From Winslowiella iniecta (GTDB lineage Bacteria > Pseudomonadota > Gammaproteobacteria > Enterobacterales > Enterobacteriaceae): a stretch of 36,143 nt of DNA. Below are positions 7,749 through 14,638 of the stretch, piece by piece. A program made the translations under genes and the position numbers. Location of the stretch: positions 115,185 through 151,327 of the forward strand of contig NZ_JRXE01000010.1 in assembly GCF_001267535.1 (NCBI RefSeq), read 5' to 3'. The notes below the pieces were generated by a model, which ran no database searches, had not been told where the DNA came from, and saw only the letters and a list, made by a program, of their open reading frames with translations. The number at the start of each line of letters is the position of its first letter. The stretch's first letter is position 1.

Positions 7749-8510
7749 TCAGTTAAACTCCGCCAGACCAAAGATCGGGGTGGACGCCACCGCCATATCA
7801 CGCTTCTCCATCAGTCCGGCTTGCCACGCCTGCTGCCCTGCACGAATCGCATCCTGAAACGCCGCGGCCATCCGTACCGGATCGCGAGCTTTGGCAACGG
7901 CGGTATTCAGCAGAATGCCGTCAAATCCCATCTCCATTGCCTGCGCCGCCTGGCTTGGTGCACCTATTCCGGCATCAATAATCAGTGGAATATCGTTAAA
8001 CCAGGCACGCATGGTGCGCAAGCCTTCCGGGTTACGCAGACCCTGTCCCGAACCAATCGGCGCACCCCAGGGCATCAGTAACTGGCAGCCAGCCTCAAGC
8101 AGTTTTTCGCCGATAATCAGATCCTCGGTGGTATAGGGGAAAACCTCGAAGCCCTCAGCACATAAAATCGTGGCGGCTTCAACCAGTGCAAAAGGATCCG
8201 GTTGCAACGTATCGGCATGACCAATCACTTCCAGTTTTATCCAACGGGTATTAAACAGCTCACGCGCCATATGTGCGGTGGTAACCGCCTCTTTTACCGA
8301 GTGACAACCGGCCGTATTCGGCAGAATGCGCTTATCCAGTTGCGTCAGCAGATCGCGGAAAGCGCCGCCGGTTGCCCCCTCACGACGTAAGCTGACGGTG
8401 ATAATTTCGGTGCCGGAGGCTTCGATAGCCTGCTGGAGTATTTCAGGTGACGGATAACCGGCGGTACCTAATAAAAACGGTGACTGCGGCTGAAAATCAT
8501 ACAGCATCAT
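7749..8510 (-). CDS. thiG: ThiG thiazole synthase
   Basis: Forms the thiazole phosphate ring of thiamine from 1-deoxy-D-xylulose 5-phosphate, dehydroglycine and ThiS thiocarboxylate. The 253-residue TIM barrel has the Schiff-base lysine K92 in W-I-K-L-E-V-I-G, the N-T-A-G-C segment, and the phosphate-binding [12 protein letters not shown] and [10 protein letters not shown] motifs. The frame stays open to 8576, but the start is set at the ATGATG of 8510-8505: GGAGG (8520-8516) lies at the right distance and the upstream extension has no similarity to ThiG. The gene begins just after the thiS stop. The A-x-F-G-L-A-E-F-N ending is complete. Confidence 0.95.
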   Translation of the reverse strand: MMLYDFQPQSPFLLGTAGYPSPEILQQAIEASGTEIITVSLRREGATGGAFRDLLTQLDKRILPNTAGCHSVKEAVTTAHMARELFNTRWIKLEVIGHADTLQPDPFALVEAATILCAEGFEVFPYTTEDLIIGEKLLEAGCQLLMPWGAPIGSGQGLRNPEGLRTMRAWFNDIPLIIDAGIGAPSQAAQAMEMGFDGILLNTAVAKARDPVRMAAAFQDAIRAGQQAWQAGLMEKRDMAVASTPIFGLAEFN

Positions 8511-8511
8511 C

Positions 8512-8709
8512 TTAACCTCCCTGCATCGGTGCCAGCACTTCCAGCTGACAACCCGCTTCAATCGGTTGGGTGGCATACTGGCCGCGCGGAATAAAATGTC
8601 CGTTTAAGGCACAGGCCACGCAGCTGATATCAATTTGTTGCAGGTGCAGTAATTCTGCCAGCGTGCTGGCTTCGGTATTAATGACCTGACCATTTAATTC
8701 AATTTTCAA
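8512..8709 (-). CDS. thiS: ThiS sulfur carrier protein
   Basis: A 65-residue ubiquitin-like protein that ends in Gly-Gly (M-Q-G-G), the site that ThiF adenylates and converts to a thiocarboxylate. The N-terminus M-K-I-E-L-N-G and the central [12 protein letters not shown] segment fit the family. The start ATG overlaps the thiO stop (ATGA at 8706-8709) and the stop lies next to the thiG ribosome site, so all three are coupled. Confidence 0.95.
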   Translation of the reverse strand: MKIELNGQVINTEASTLAELLHLQQIDISCVACALNGHFIPRGQYATQPIEAGCQLEVLAPMQGG

Positions 8710-9638
8710 TGCTGTGTCTCCTGTGCCAGTTGCTGTATCAGTTTTTCCGCCATAATCGGTGCCAGTAAAAACCCGTGTCGGAACATGCCATTAAGATAGA
8801 AAACACCGTCCCGATAGCGGATTTCCGGTAAATTATTGCGCCACGATGGGCGTAAACCGCTGCCGGTTTCGACAATTTTGGCTTCGGCGAAAGCGGGATC
8901 GATCGCATATGCCGCGCTGAGCAGTTCCATCGTGGCGCGGGCGGTAATCGGCCCGCTGTCATTGCTCTCAACCATGGTTGCGCCCAGCATAAAGCGTCCC
9001 TCGGTACGGGGAACCAGGTAACAGGGGAAGCGAGGATGCAATAATCGGATCGGGCGGGAGAAGTGAATTTCAGGGCTGTGTAATATCAGCATTTCGCCAC
9101 GTACTGCTCGGAGATCCGGCAGCGCGTCAATCGCCTGCATGCCACGGCAGTCGATCACTTTACCGGTCGGTTTGCCGCTGTGAAAACGGATGCCCGACTG
9201 TAATAACTTGTCGCGCAGTTCCTTGAGCGCATGGCGCGGATCAAGATGGGCTTCAGAGGGAAACCAGAGACCGCGGGAAAATCTGCCGGATAATCTGTCC
9301 TCAATATCGCCAGGGGAAACCCACTGATGTGCGCGGGTCATGCTGGCGAAACGGGTGAGTTCCATGCTGTCGCGCGGCGGAGCCACCACCAGAGTTCCCT
9401 GGCGCTCGACGCCACTGACGTGTTGCTGCCACCAGTCAGCCGAGCGCTGGCCCCAATTCACCACCTGTTCAGGTGCACTTTCGCCTTCGCAGTAAGGAGC
9501 CAGCATGCCGCCAGCCCAGTGCGAGGCGGGGCAATGATGTTCGGCGGTGATGACTTCAAGTTTTTCCCCGTGTTTTGCCAGCATCGTCGCGATACATAGC
9601 CCGGAGACTCCGCTACCAATGACCGACCAGTGGCTCAT
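8706..9638 (-). CDS. thiO: ThiO glycine oxidase (FAD-dependent)
   Basis: Oxidises glycine to the imine (dehydroglycine) needed by ThiG, using FAD and oxygen; it replaces the tyrosine lyase ThiH of E. coli. The 310 residues begin with the dinucleotide-binding motif V-I-G-S-G-V-S-G-L (residues 6-14), have a W-A-G-G-M-L-A-P motif, and end with a DAO-type segment G-L-R-P-S-W-R-N-N-L-P-E-I-R and H-G-F-L-L-A-P. The frame is open to 9677, but the ATG at 9638 starts right before the Rossmann fold and has a GGAG 8 bases upstream. It is the first gene of the operon, about 165 bases below the TPP riboswitch aptamer. Confidence 0.93.
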   Translation of the reverse strand: MSHWSVIGSGVSGLCIATMLAKHGEKLEVITAEHHCPASHWAGGMLAPYCEGESAPEQVVNWGQRSADWWQQHVSGVERQGTLVVAPPRDSMELTRFASMTRAHQWVSPGDIEDRLSGRFSRGLWFPSEAHLDPRHALKELRDKLLQSGIRFHSGKPTGKVIDCRGMQAIDALPDLRAVRGEMLILHSPEIHFSRPIRLLHPRFPCYLVPRTEGRFMLGATMVESNDSGPITARATMELLSAAYAIDPAFAEAKIVETGSGLRPSWRNNLPEIRYRDGVFYLNGMFRHGFLLAPIMAEKLIQQLAQETQH

Positions 9639-9802
9639 AACTGAGCTCCGGCATCGGCGCGAGGGAGGGGATAACAAAGGTGCATTTCGGCCTCTCAGAT
9701 AACTTATGAGACCCGTGACACAGAGAAGGGAGAAGATCGCGAACAGTTGAATGCACGCCTGCGCGATCGGTATCTCTTGAGAACGGAGAGCAAGAGACAG
9801 GT

Positions 9803-9900
9803 CTTCCTACGCCAGTATCAACTGGGTCAGGTTCGAAGGGTCGCTAAACCGCGATAAATCGCTATTAGCCTCTCAGTCTCTTCGGCGAGACTCCCCTGAC
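9803..9900 (-). promoter_or_regulatory. TPP (thiamine pyrophosphate) riboswitch, THI element
   Basis: Read on the minus strand, the segment starts GTCAGGGGAGTC, continues through CTGAGAGGC and ACCCTTCGAACCTGA, and ends ACTGGCGTAGGAAG. These are the conserved pieces of the TPP aptamer in the right order. The P3 arm is a long GCGATTTATCGC stem. It lies upstream of thiO on the same strand, so thiamine pyrophosphate should lower expression of the operon. The roughly 160-base leader that follows is pyrimidine-rich and has no clear intrinsic terminator, which favours control of translation initiation at thiO. A weak promoter (TACAAT as -10) and a GACGC-ATCA-GCGTC inverted repeat (9923-9936) lie upstream. 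Confidence 0.95.
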
Positions 9901-10040
9901 AGTTTCTTTTTTTATTGTATATGACGCATCAGCGTCAAGCACTTGCGTAATTTATTTTCATTCCAGCCAGAAAAAACGGCGCAAGCAGGGGCAGGGTGAA
10001 AACAGCAGACGACACCTTGTGCCGCCTGGCGTTTACGCGA

Positions 10041-10805
10041 TTATGCCTGCTTAGGCTGGCCGTTGGATGCTGTCAGTCCGCCATCAACCGGCAAATTAAC
10101 CCCGGTAATATAACGCGCGTCATCGCTGGCGATAAAGGTCACCGCCGCGGCGATATCTTCAGGTTTACCGGCGCGAGCCAGCGGAATACGTTCGTAAAAC
10201 TTATTCAGTAATTGCTGATTACTTTCCACTTCTTCCGTCAGCTCAGTAAGGGTGAAACCGGGGCAGACGGCATTGACGCGCACGCCATCGGTGCCGTAGT
10301 CCATCGCCAGCGCGCGGGTAAAGTTGGTGACTGCACCTTTAGCGGCATTGTAGACGCTCATTCCCCAGTCGCCGCCTAAACCTGAGACGGAGGAGATATT
10401 CACCACATTACCTTTGCTGCTTAACAGTGCGGGCATAAAGTAGTGAATGCAGTGGAAAACGCCGTCCAGATCCACTTTCATCAACTGTTTCCAGTCGTCG
10501 AGCGCCACTTCATGGATGCGCCCCTGAACAATCACCCCGGCATTATTAACCAGGACGTCAACCTGACCATATTTTTCCAGCACGCTGCGTGACAGGGTTT
10601 CAACCTGGTCTGCCTCGCCCACATCACAGGGGGCAACCAGATGATTGCCGGGGGGCAGTGTCGCCAGGGTTTTTTCCAGTTTCTGCTGGGTGCGGCCGAC
10701 TAACACCACCGCCGCGCCCTCACTGGCAAAGCGTTTCGCTGTAGCGGCACCAATACCTGAACCGGCACCTGTGACAACCACGACTTTTTGCTGAAAACGT
10801 GCCAT
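10041..10805 (-). CDS. Classical SDR-family oxidoreductase
   Basis: A 254-residue NAD(P)-dependent short-chain dehydrogenase of the classical type. Cofactor motif T-G-A-G-S-G-I-G at 12-19, N-N-A-G at 87-90, and the full catalytic set Ser139, Tyr152 and Lys156 (Y-N-A-A-K). The C-terminal V-N-L-P-V-D-G-G-L-T-A-S-N-G-Q is typical of this family. The basic residue at the end of the second strand (V-G-R-T) suggests NADP preference. It is transcribed alone towards the thi operon, with a 140-base gap before the riboswitch. The substrate is not evident; candidates range from sugar alcohols to 3-oxoacyl compounds. Confidence 0.88.
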   Translation of the reverse strand: MARFQQKVVVVTGAGSGIGAATAKRFASEGAAVVLVGRTQQKLEKTLATLPPGNHLVAPCDVGEADQVETLSRSVLEKYGQVDVLVNNAGVIVQGRIHEVALDDWKQLMKVDLDGVFHCIHYFMPALLSSKGNVVNISSVSGLGGDWGMSVYNAAKGAVTNFTRALAMDYGTDGVRVNAVCPGFTLTELTEEVESNQQLLNKFYERIPLARAGKPEDIAAAVTFIASDDARYITGVNLPVDGGLTASNGQPKQA

Positions 10806-10998
10806 TTATGACTCCTTGTTCGCTGCTTTTGTAGGTTAAAACACTGTATTAACCCTGGCAGTCAGCATGAGGAGCGCAAGCGCGGCTGGCGGATCTAATT
10901 ATAACCTGTTGTTATGAATCATAGTTTTACATGTCAGAAAATGTTAATAAGCTATCAGGGGTGTTGGCTGGCGGATTAAGGCGTTACGGCAGAACACT

Positions 10999-11232
10999 TT
11001 ACAACCGACCATTGATACGCTGATTGTCTCGGAGCACATCAATCGCCGTCTGCATGGCAATTTTGTCGTCGCGGCGCTTTTGGTTATTCTGGGCGACTTG
11101 CAGATACTCCAGCAGCGTGCGGGTATTGATCGGACGGCCAAGTTTGCAAATCTCAAGAATGGCGTTGCCAAGAATGATTTTTACCGGTGGGAGCTGGGCT
11201 GGATACCAGTCAAGCGTGTCTTCTGATTTCAT
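10999..11232 (-). CDS. Small AriR/YmgB/YcgZ-like regulatory protein
   Basis: A 77-residue protein with the pattern L-G-N-A-I-L-E-I-C-K-L-G-R-P-I-N-T-R-T-L-L-E-Y-L, then a charged stretch and A-I-D-V-L. It resembles the short helical proteins of the enterobacterial AriR/YmgB/YcgZ group, which act as connectors in biofilm, acid-resistance and Rcs control. There are no membrane segments. The frame extends two codons to a TTG at 11238; the ATG at 11232 is preferred, although the GGAAA upstream is better spaced for the TTG. It stands alone between the SDR and the acetyltransferase. The family call rests on pattern memory only. Confidence 0.6.
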   Translation of the reverse strand: MKSEDTLDWYPAQLPPVKIILGNAILEICKLGRPINTRTLLEYLQVAQNNQKRRDDKIAMQTAIDVLRDNQRINGRL

Positions 11233-11385
11233 CTGCAAAATTTCCGGGATGGGCAGTATAGCACATAAACTGCTGTATCACGGCAACCGGTCATGAGTTG
11301 TCACCAAAGCCACGGCACTTTTCGCGTAATAATTTTGATGTTAACTTTATGTCATAAATCAGAATGTTAAATAAAAAGAATCGCC

Positions 11386-11937
11386 ATGCAAATTCACTCT
11401 TCCCGACTGCACTATCATCCCCTCAGCCTACAGGACTGGCCGTTTTTTTGCGCACTCAACCTTGATCCACAGGTGATGCGTTATGTGTCTGATCCCCGTA
11501 ATGAGGATGAAATACGCCGCCAGTCATTTGAGATCCGTTTGCCACGCTGGACGCCAGGTAGCACGCACTGGCTGTGCCTGGTGATGCGTAAAAAAGAGGA
11601 TGATACCCCGGTGGGGGTGACGGGTTTTATCGATCGCGGCGCGGGCGTGGCAGAAGTCGGCTTTCTGCTGGCGAGCGCCTTTCAGGGCAAAGGTTACGGC
11701 ATCGAGTCGCTGCGCGCGCTGTGTGAAGGGGCATTTTCGCTATCAAACTTTCGCAAATTAACCGCGACGGTAACGGCCGGAAATCTGGCCTCAAAAGCGC
11801 TGCTGGAAAAAGCGGGCTTTGTGCAGGAAGGTACACTGCGGCAGAGTTATTTCCTGCATGGCCGTTGGCAGGATGACTGGGTATTTGGGCTGCTGAAAAC
11901 GGAGTTCAGACAGGGGAGTCAGCCGCAATCCCAATAA
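11386..11937 (+). CDS. GNAT-family N-acetyltransferase, RimJ/RimL-like
   Basis: A 183-residue acetyl-CoA-dependent N-acetyltransferase of the Acetyltransf_3 group. The N-terminus (S-S-R-L-H-Y-H-P-L-S-L-Q-D) and the acetyl-CoA loop A-F-Q-G-K-G-Y-G-I-E-S-L (motif Q/R-x-x-G-x-G/A, about residues 100-110) are typical. The following F-R-K-L-T-A-T-V-T-A-G-N-L-A-S-K-A-L-L-E-K-A-G-F segment, with N-x-A-S and the G-F ending, is the usual motif B. Family members modify ribosomal protein N-termini, amino sugars or antibiotics; the substrate is not evident. A strong stem-loop follows 5 bases after the stop. Confidence 0.88.
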   Translation: MQIHSSRLHYHPLSLQDWPFFCALNLDPQVMRYVSDPRNEDEIRRQSFEIRLPRWTPGSTHWLCLVMRKKEDDTPVGVTGFIDRGAGVAEVGFLLASAFQGKGYGIESLRALCEGAFSLSNFRKLTATVTAGNLASKALLEKAGFVQEGTLRQSYFLHGRWQDDWVFGLLKTEFRQGSQPQSQ

Positions 11938-11942
11938 TACTT

Positions 11943-11967
11943 AGCGTGCACCGGGCGGGTGCACGCT
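11943..11967 (+). terminator. Stem-loop after the acetyltransferase gene
   Basis: AGCGTGCACC (11943-11952) and GGTGCACGCT (11958-11967) form a perfect 10-bp, GC-rich stem with a 5-base loop, beginning 5 bases after the acetyltransferase stop. The sequence after it is AT-rich but has no T-run on either strand. It lies between the acetyltransferase and the convergent metallo-beta-lactamase remnant and probably serves as a terminator or 3'-end protector. Confidence 0.5.
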
Positions 11968-11973
11968 GATAAA

Positions 11974-12129
11974 TCAATGTGCCAGTTGCGGGGTATCATT
12001 CGACGCGACCCGGCGATAGCCTTCAGCCTCTTTCTTCCCATGCCCGAGCCCCGGGAAGGCAATATGCGCTGCTGCCACCCAGTAAGCCTGCTCTGCGGCC
12101 TGCGCCAGCACTTTTTCCCGGATGAGCAC
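11974..12129 (-). pseudogene. C-terminal remnant of an MBL-fold metallohydrolase gene
   Basis: On the minus strand a 51-codon frame ends at TGA 11976-11974. Its product contains A-E-Q-A-Y-W-V-A-A-A-H-I-A-F-P-G-L-G-H and then G-Y-R-R-V-A-S-N-D-T-P-Q. The stretch A-A-A-H-I-x-F-P-G-x-G-H followed by G-Y-x-x-V is, as I recall it, the C-terminal signature of metallo-beta-lactamase-fold hydrolases, including their last metal-binding histidine. The frame is closed just upstream by a TGA (next to the GTG at 12129), and the first 200 or more residues of such a protein, with the H-x-H-x-D-H motif, are absent. What lies upstream is AT-rich DNA, so this is the decayed end of a lost gene. It is shorter than the usual length cut-off for gene finding. 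Confidence 0.65.
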
Positions 12130-12355
12130 GCGTCAGACTGGCTGATTCCCTTACTAAAGTTATTGAAAAAAAACGACCGGAATGATAGGATTATCGCCAT
12201 TGTTTCTGGAAAGTTTGCGTGTAAATGCCGCAGTGAAATAACGGCCAGAACGCTAATCGGTTCCGTTAAGATGACAAAAAAATGAGTAAAATGTCAGCCT
12301 GACTGAACAGTGAAGATTAGAAAGAATAAATCAAAGCAATATGTAGTAATGTCGT
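12130..12355. other. Non-coding stretch before the orphan terminator
   Basis: No coding frame is convincing on either strand. The stretch becomes AT-rich from about 12160, with runs of A (12167-12173 and about 12275). Candidate promoter elements for a plus-strand transcript ending at the terminator below include TAAAAT near 12286, with no good -35 at normal spacing. It is a possible small RNA gene or the decayed 5' part of the metallohydrolase region. Confidence 0.35.
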
Positions 12356-12378
12356 AACCGCCGAAAGGCGGTTTTTTT
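12356..12378 (+). terminator. Intrinsic terminator without an upstream gene
   Basis: AACCGCC (12356-12362), a GAAA tetraloop, GGCGGTT (12367-12373) and five further T bases: a textbook Rho-independent terminator on the plus strand. The closest plus-strand gene (acetyltransferase) ends more than 400 bases upstream and has its own stem-loop. It therefore probably ends a short non-coding RNA. On the minus strand it would lie directly after the 41-codon ORF, but the T-run is then on the wrong side. Confidence 0.8.
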
Positions 12379-12396
12379 CTGCCTGAAATCCCGCGT

Positions 12397-12522
12397 TTAA
12401 TGCCCTTCCATTACATCCTTGATAAATTGTAGCGATAAGATTAAACGCTGCTCCTCTGCTGAGTAATAGATTTCTGCTGTAATTAAAAGTTTTAAATCAG
12501 AATTAAAAGTCATATTTTTCAT
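12397..12522 (-). CDS. Candidate 41-residue small protein
   Basis: On the minus strand an ATG at 12522 opens 41 codons ending at TAA 12399-12397. The product begins M-K-N-M-T-F-N-S-D-L-K-L-L-I and ends L-I-L-S-L-Q-F-I-K-D-V-M-E-G-H. It has two amphipathic helix-like halves joined by Y-Y-S-A-E-E-Q-R. Codon use is AT-rich like the surrounding DNA. No Shine-Dalgarno sequence is visible before either ATG, which is the main argument against it. It may be a small regulator, a fragment of a lost gene, or chance. I do not recognise a family. Confidence 0.3.
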   Translation of the reverse strand: MKNMTFNSDLKLLITAEIYYSAEEQRLILSLQFIKDVMEGH

Positions 12523-12735
12523 TAAGTTAAATTTATTACTTACAAAAATTTACAGATCATATTGCGTTCAATCCCCTACTTTTTATGATGATGATCTACC
12601 TTATACACTTAAGCAATACTTATTAATGTTGCTTATATGTTAAAACCGGCTGGTATGGAACCTTACGGCGCAAAGCGGGCTGGCTAAGGTTTACTGGCGA
12701 GGTCATTTCTGACTGAAATTTAGTGGGGACGCACT
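12523..12735. other. AT-rich intergenic stretch
   Basis: Strongly AT-rich until about 12640, with an AAGCAA/TTGCTT inverted repeat around 12613-12636 and an ATGATGATG run near 12590. From 12650 the composition returns to normal. It should hold the promoter of the small membrane protein that follows. Nothing else is recognisable. Confidence 0.4.
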
Positions 12736-12873
12736 ATGACGTATTCAGCTATCGTAAAAATCGTAACGGGCGCACTGGCGGCGCTGACTTCACTGTTTTT
12801 TGCGGCGATGTTGGTTTTCATACTGCTACAGGCTTTGGGTATGACTCATCGTTGGCCTTGTCCGGTGCATTGA
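12736..12873 (+). CDS. Small single-span membrane protein, 45 residues
   Basis: ATG 12736 to TGA 12871-12873. The product starts M-T-Y-S-A-I-V-K-I-V-T-G, has one continuous hydrophobic segment of about 21 residues (A-L-A-A-L-T-S-L-F-F-A-A-M-L-V-F-I-L-L-Q-A), and ends with a short tail rich in His, Trp, Pro and Cys (M-T-H-R-W-P-C-P-V-H). A GTGGGGA ribosome site lies 7 bases upstream of the ATG. A longer frame exists over the same bases (12723-12938) but starts without a ribosome site, has no coherent features and crosses the hairpin at 12914. The combination of ribosome site and transmembrane helix makes this a good small-protein candidate. Function and family are unknown to me. Confidence 0.6.
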   Translation: MTYSAIVKIVTGALAALTSLFFAAMLVFILLQALGMTHRWPCPVH

Positions 12874-12913
12874 CACTGCGTGCAGTGCCGATGAAGGGTG
12901 TGAATCATCAGTT

Positions 12914-12935
12914 CGGGCGGCGAAGCTGCCGCCCG
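12914..12935. terminator. GC-rich hairpin between the small membrane protein and fepE-like gene
   Basis: CGGGCGGC (12914-12921) and GCCGCCCG (12928-12935) form a perfect 8-bp stem with a 6-base loop, 40 bases after the small gene and 50 bases after the end of the convergent fepE-like gene. No T-run on either side. A terminating role between converging genes is plausible. Confidence 0.4.
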
Positions 12936-12984
12936 TGAAGCAGAAGCAGAAGCGTGAGCGGCTGAGAGGTTATTCCAACTGGCA

Positions 12985-14118
12985 TTAACCTGCGCCGGGA
13001 AGCTGTAGTTCTGCACGCTGCCTGATTTTTGTATTGATCAGCACATATCCGCTACTACCCAGTATTCCGGCCAACGCGAACAAGATAATCAGCAGCTTGC
13101 GCTGCGATTTATCCTGTTTCAGCGGCTCATAAGGCTGACGCATATATTTGAACGGAAGAATTTCCATCTCATTGATTTTCAGTGCATTAAGCTGACCAAT
13201 ATACAGACGGCGATTAAGCAGATCCGGATTGAGCTGCGCAACATCCTGTAGTGAGCGTTCAATTTCCAGTTTACGCAGGAGGCCATTTGCCCCGAGAGTC
13301 ACAGAGTAATCCGGGTCGTCCTTAATGCTGCTGCCATTGCTCCAGGACGGGTGTTTCAGGCCAGCGGAGTTGGCAATCGATAAGGCATAGTTCAGACGCT
13401 GCAGCTTAACCTGATGGGCATTTTCTGCCCGTGCCAGTTCCAGCTCATATTCGCCTTGTGCTTTGCCTTTCAGCAGGTCGACCTGATAATTGATTTTCTG
13501 ATGCAGCTCATCCTCGACGACTTGCGTAACATAGCTGATATAACCTTCCAGCAAATCACGTGCCGCCGTAGCGTTTTCCGCAGTATAGCTAACCTTATAA
13601 TAGCGATACTCTTTTTTATCTTCGGCTTTATCCTGGCCGGAACTGTGGGAAGCAATATTGCCATCAAGAATAGTGTCAATCAGACGGCTGGTTTCCTGTG
13701 GTGAACCCTGTTGTTCTTTCACCAGTTGTGTAAAGTAATGAGTATTGACCAGGTACTTCTCACGCAGGTCGCGTGAGTCAAAGTTACGCATAAAATCGGA
13801 GAGCAAAGAGTCGGGAGTGATATCGGCAGAAATCCCCAATACGGCTAACTGCGTGATGGTTTTATCCATACTGCGTAACTCTTTTGGTGAGGGCGCCACA
13901 ATAATGGCGTGACTGGTCCAGCGTGGGGTCAACAGCAAACTACAGCCAACACCCAGCACCACTGCCAGCAACGTGGTGACGATAATCGTGGTTTTACGTT
14001 GCAAAATAATAGTGAGAAAGCTAATTAAATCGAGATCATCATCTTTATCGGGTAAATGACCGGTCAGTGAGGGCGTATGCGGTTGCAGCATATCGCTTTT
14101 ATAAATGATGTTACTCAT
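12985..14118 (-). CDS. fepE: Wzz-family polysaccharide chain-length regulator, FepE type
   Basis: A 377-residue inner-membrane protein that sets the length of O-antigen or a related surface polysaccharide during Wzy-dependent polymerisation. Topology is that of the polysaccharide co-polymerase family: transmembrane helix at about 38-58 after D-L-I-S-F-L-T-I-I-L-Q-R-K-T-T, a large periplasmic domain with helical segments rich in Gln, Ala and Glu, and a second helix at about 343-363. The segment K-H-P-x-W-S-N-G-x-x-I-K-D-D-P-D-Y-S-V-x-L-G-A-N-G and the I-L-P-F-K-Y-M before helix 2 match FepE as I recall it. There is no O-antigen or capsule gene nearby, so it is an orphan. The AT-rich flanks on both sides suggest transfer. 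Confidence 0.85.
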   Translation of the reverse strand: MSNIIYKSDMLQPHTPSLTGHLPDKDDDLDLISFLTIILQRKTTIIVTTLLAVVLGVGCSLLLTPRWTSHAIIVAPSPKELRSMDKTITQLAVLGISADITPDSLLSDFMRNFDSRDLREKYLVNTHYFTQLVKEQQGSPQETSRLIDTILDGNIASHSSGQDKAEDKKEYRYYKVSYTAENATAARDLLEGYISYVTQVVEDELHQKINYQVDLLKGKAQGEYELELARAENAHQVKLQRLNYALSIANSAGLKHPSWSNGSSIKDDPDYSVTLGANGLLRKLEIERSLQDVAQLNPDLLNRRLYIGQLNALKINEMEILPFKYMRQPYEPLKQDKSQRKLLIILFALAGILGSSGYVLINTKIRQRAELQLPGAG

Positions 14119-14590
14119 ACTTTATTCCTGTAAGAAATATGCTGGCACAGCAAACCAATCCATTAGCCGGGGAGTGCTCACGAATACAGGTGCTTAATTG
14201 TTGCGATAACAAGGAATGGGAGCCATAAAATGTGCAGAAATAAAAACACAGTGGCAGGATATAATCAACTGAAATGTAAGTTGGTTATTTTTGTGCTACA
14301 GGAATTGCCCGGCTGGTCATGGAATGGATTAATTTAGTGGTCTGGTTCCGGAAATATGAGTCAAAAATTAAGACCAGGGTTTATCAGAAACGGTGTGATG
14401 CTCAGGATAACGAAAGCTTAAATGGCGGGGGAGGTGGTCATAATATAATTTGGAGCTGATTAAATATAACAATTATTAATTATCATTAAATACTATTAGC
14501 CCGACTTTATATTCCCGGATGATTTTCACCAGGCTGGATACTATACTGTCAGCCAGGTTCTTTGAAAATCTTCCGGCGGCGATACATTGA
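14119..14590. other. AT-rich intergenic region upstream of the fepE-like gene
   Basis: About 470 bases without a convincing long gene. A 35-codon frame at 14230-14337 on the plus strand (M-C-R-N-K-N-T-V-A-G-Y-N-Q and ending W-N-G-L-I) has a GGGAG 7 bases upstream and a short hydrophobic stretch (L-V-I-F-V-L); it may be a small protein or chance. The rest (14440-14520) is very AT-rich with the repeated words TATAAT and TTAATTATCATTAAAT and probably includes the fepE-like promoter, perhaps subject to silencing by H-NS. Confidence 0.4.
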
Positions 14591-14632
14591 CCGGCACGCT
14601 ACGCCAGCGAGATTAGGTGTGTAGCGTGCCGG
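14591..14632. terminator. 12-bp inverted repeat after the amidohydrolase gene
   Basis: CCGGCACGCTAC (14591-14602) and GTAGCGTGCCGG (14621-14632) are perfectly complementary, with an 18-base spacer, and lie 6 bases beyond the amidohydrolase stop. It can form a strong stem-loop at the 3' end of that transcript. There is no T-run, so it may act as a Rho-dependent end or 3' protector; a mobile-repeat origin is also possible. Confidence 0.5.
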
Positions 14633-14638
14633 AAAGGG

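Noticed and set aside
7494-8081. 195-codon plus-strand frame
   Set aside because: Antisense across the thiF-thiG junction; the product is His/Arg/Gln-rich noise.
11919-12200. 93-codon minus-strand frame
   Set aside because: Different frame from the MBL-like fragment; the product has no recognisable pattern, and it runs through the stem-loop at 11943 into the acetyltransferase end.
12723-12938. 71-codon plus-strand frame over the small membrane protein
   Set aside because: No ribosome site, no coherent features and it runs through the hairpin at 12914; the 45-residue frame in the same place is better supported.
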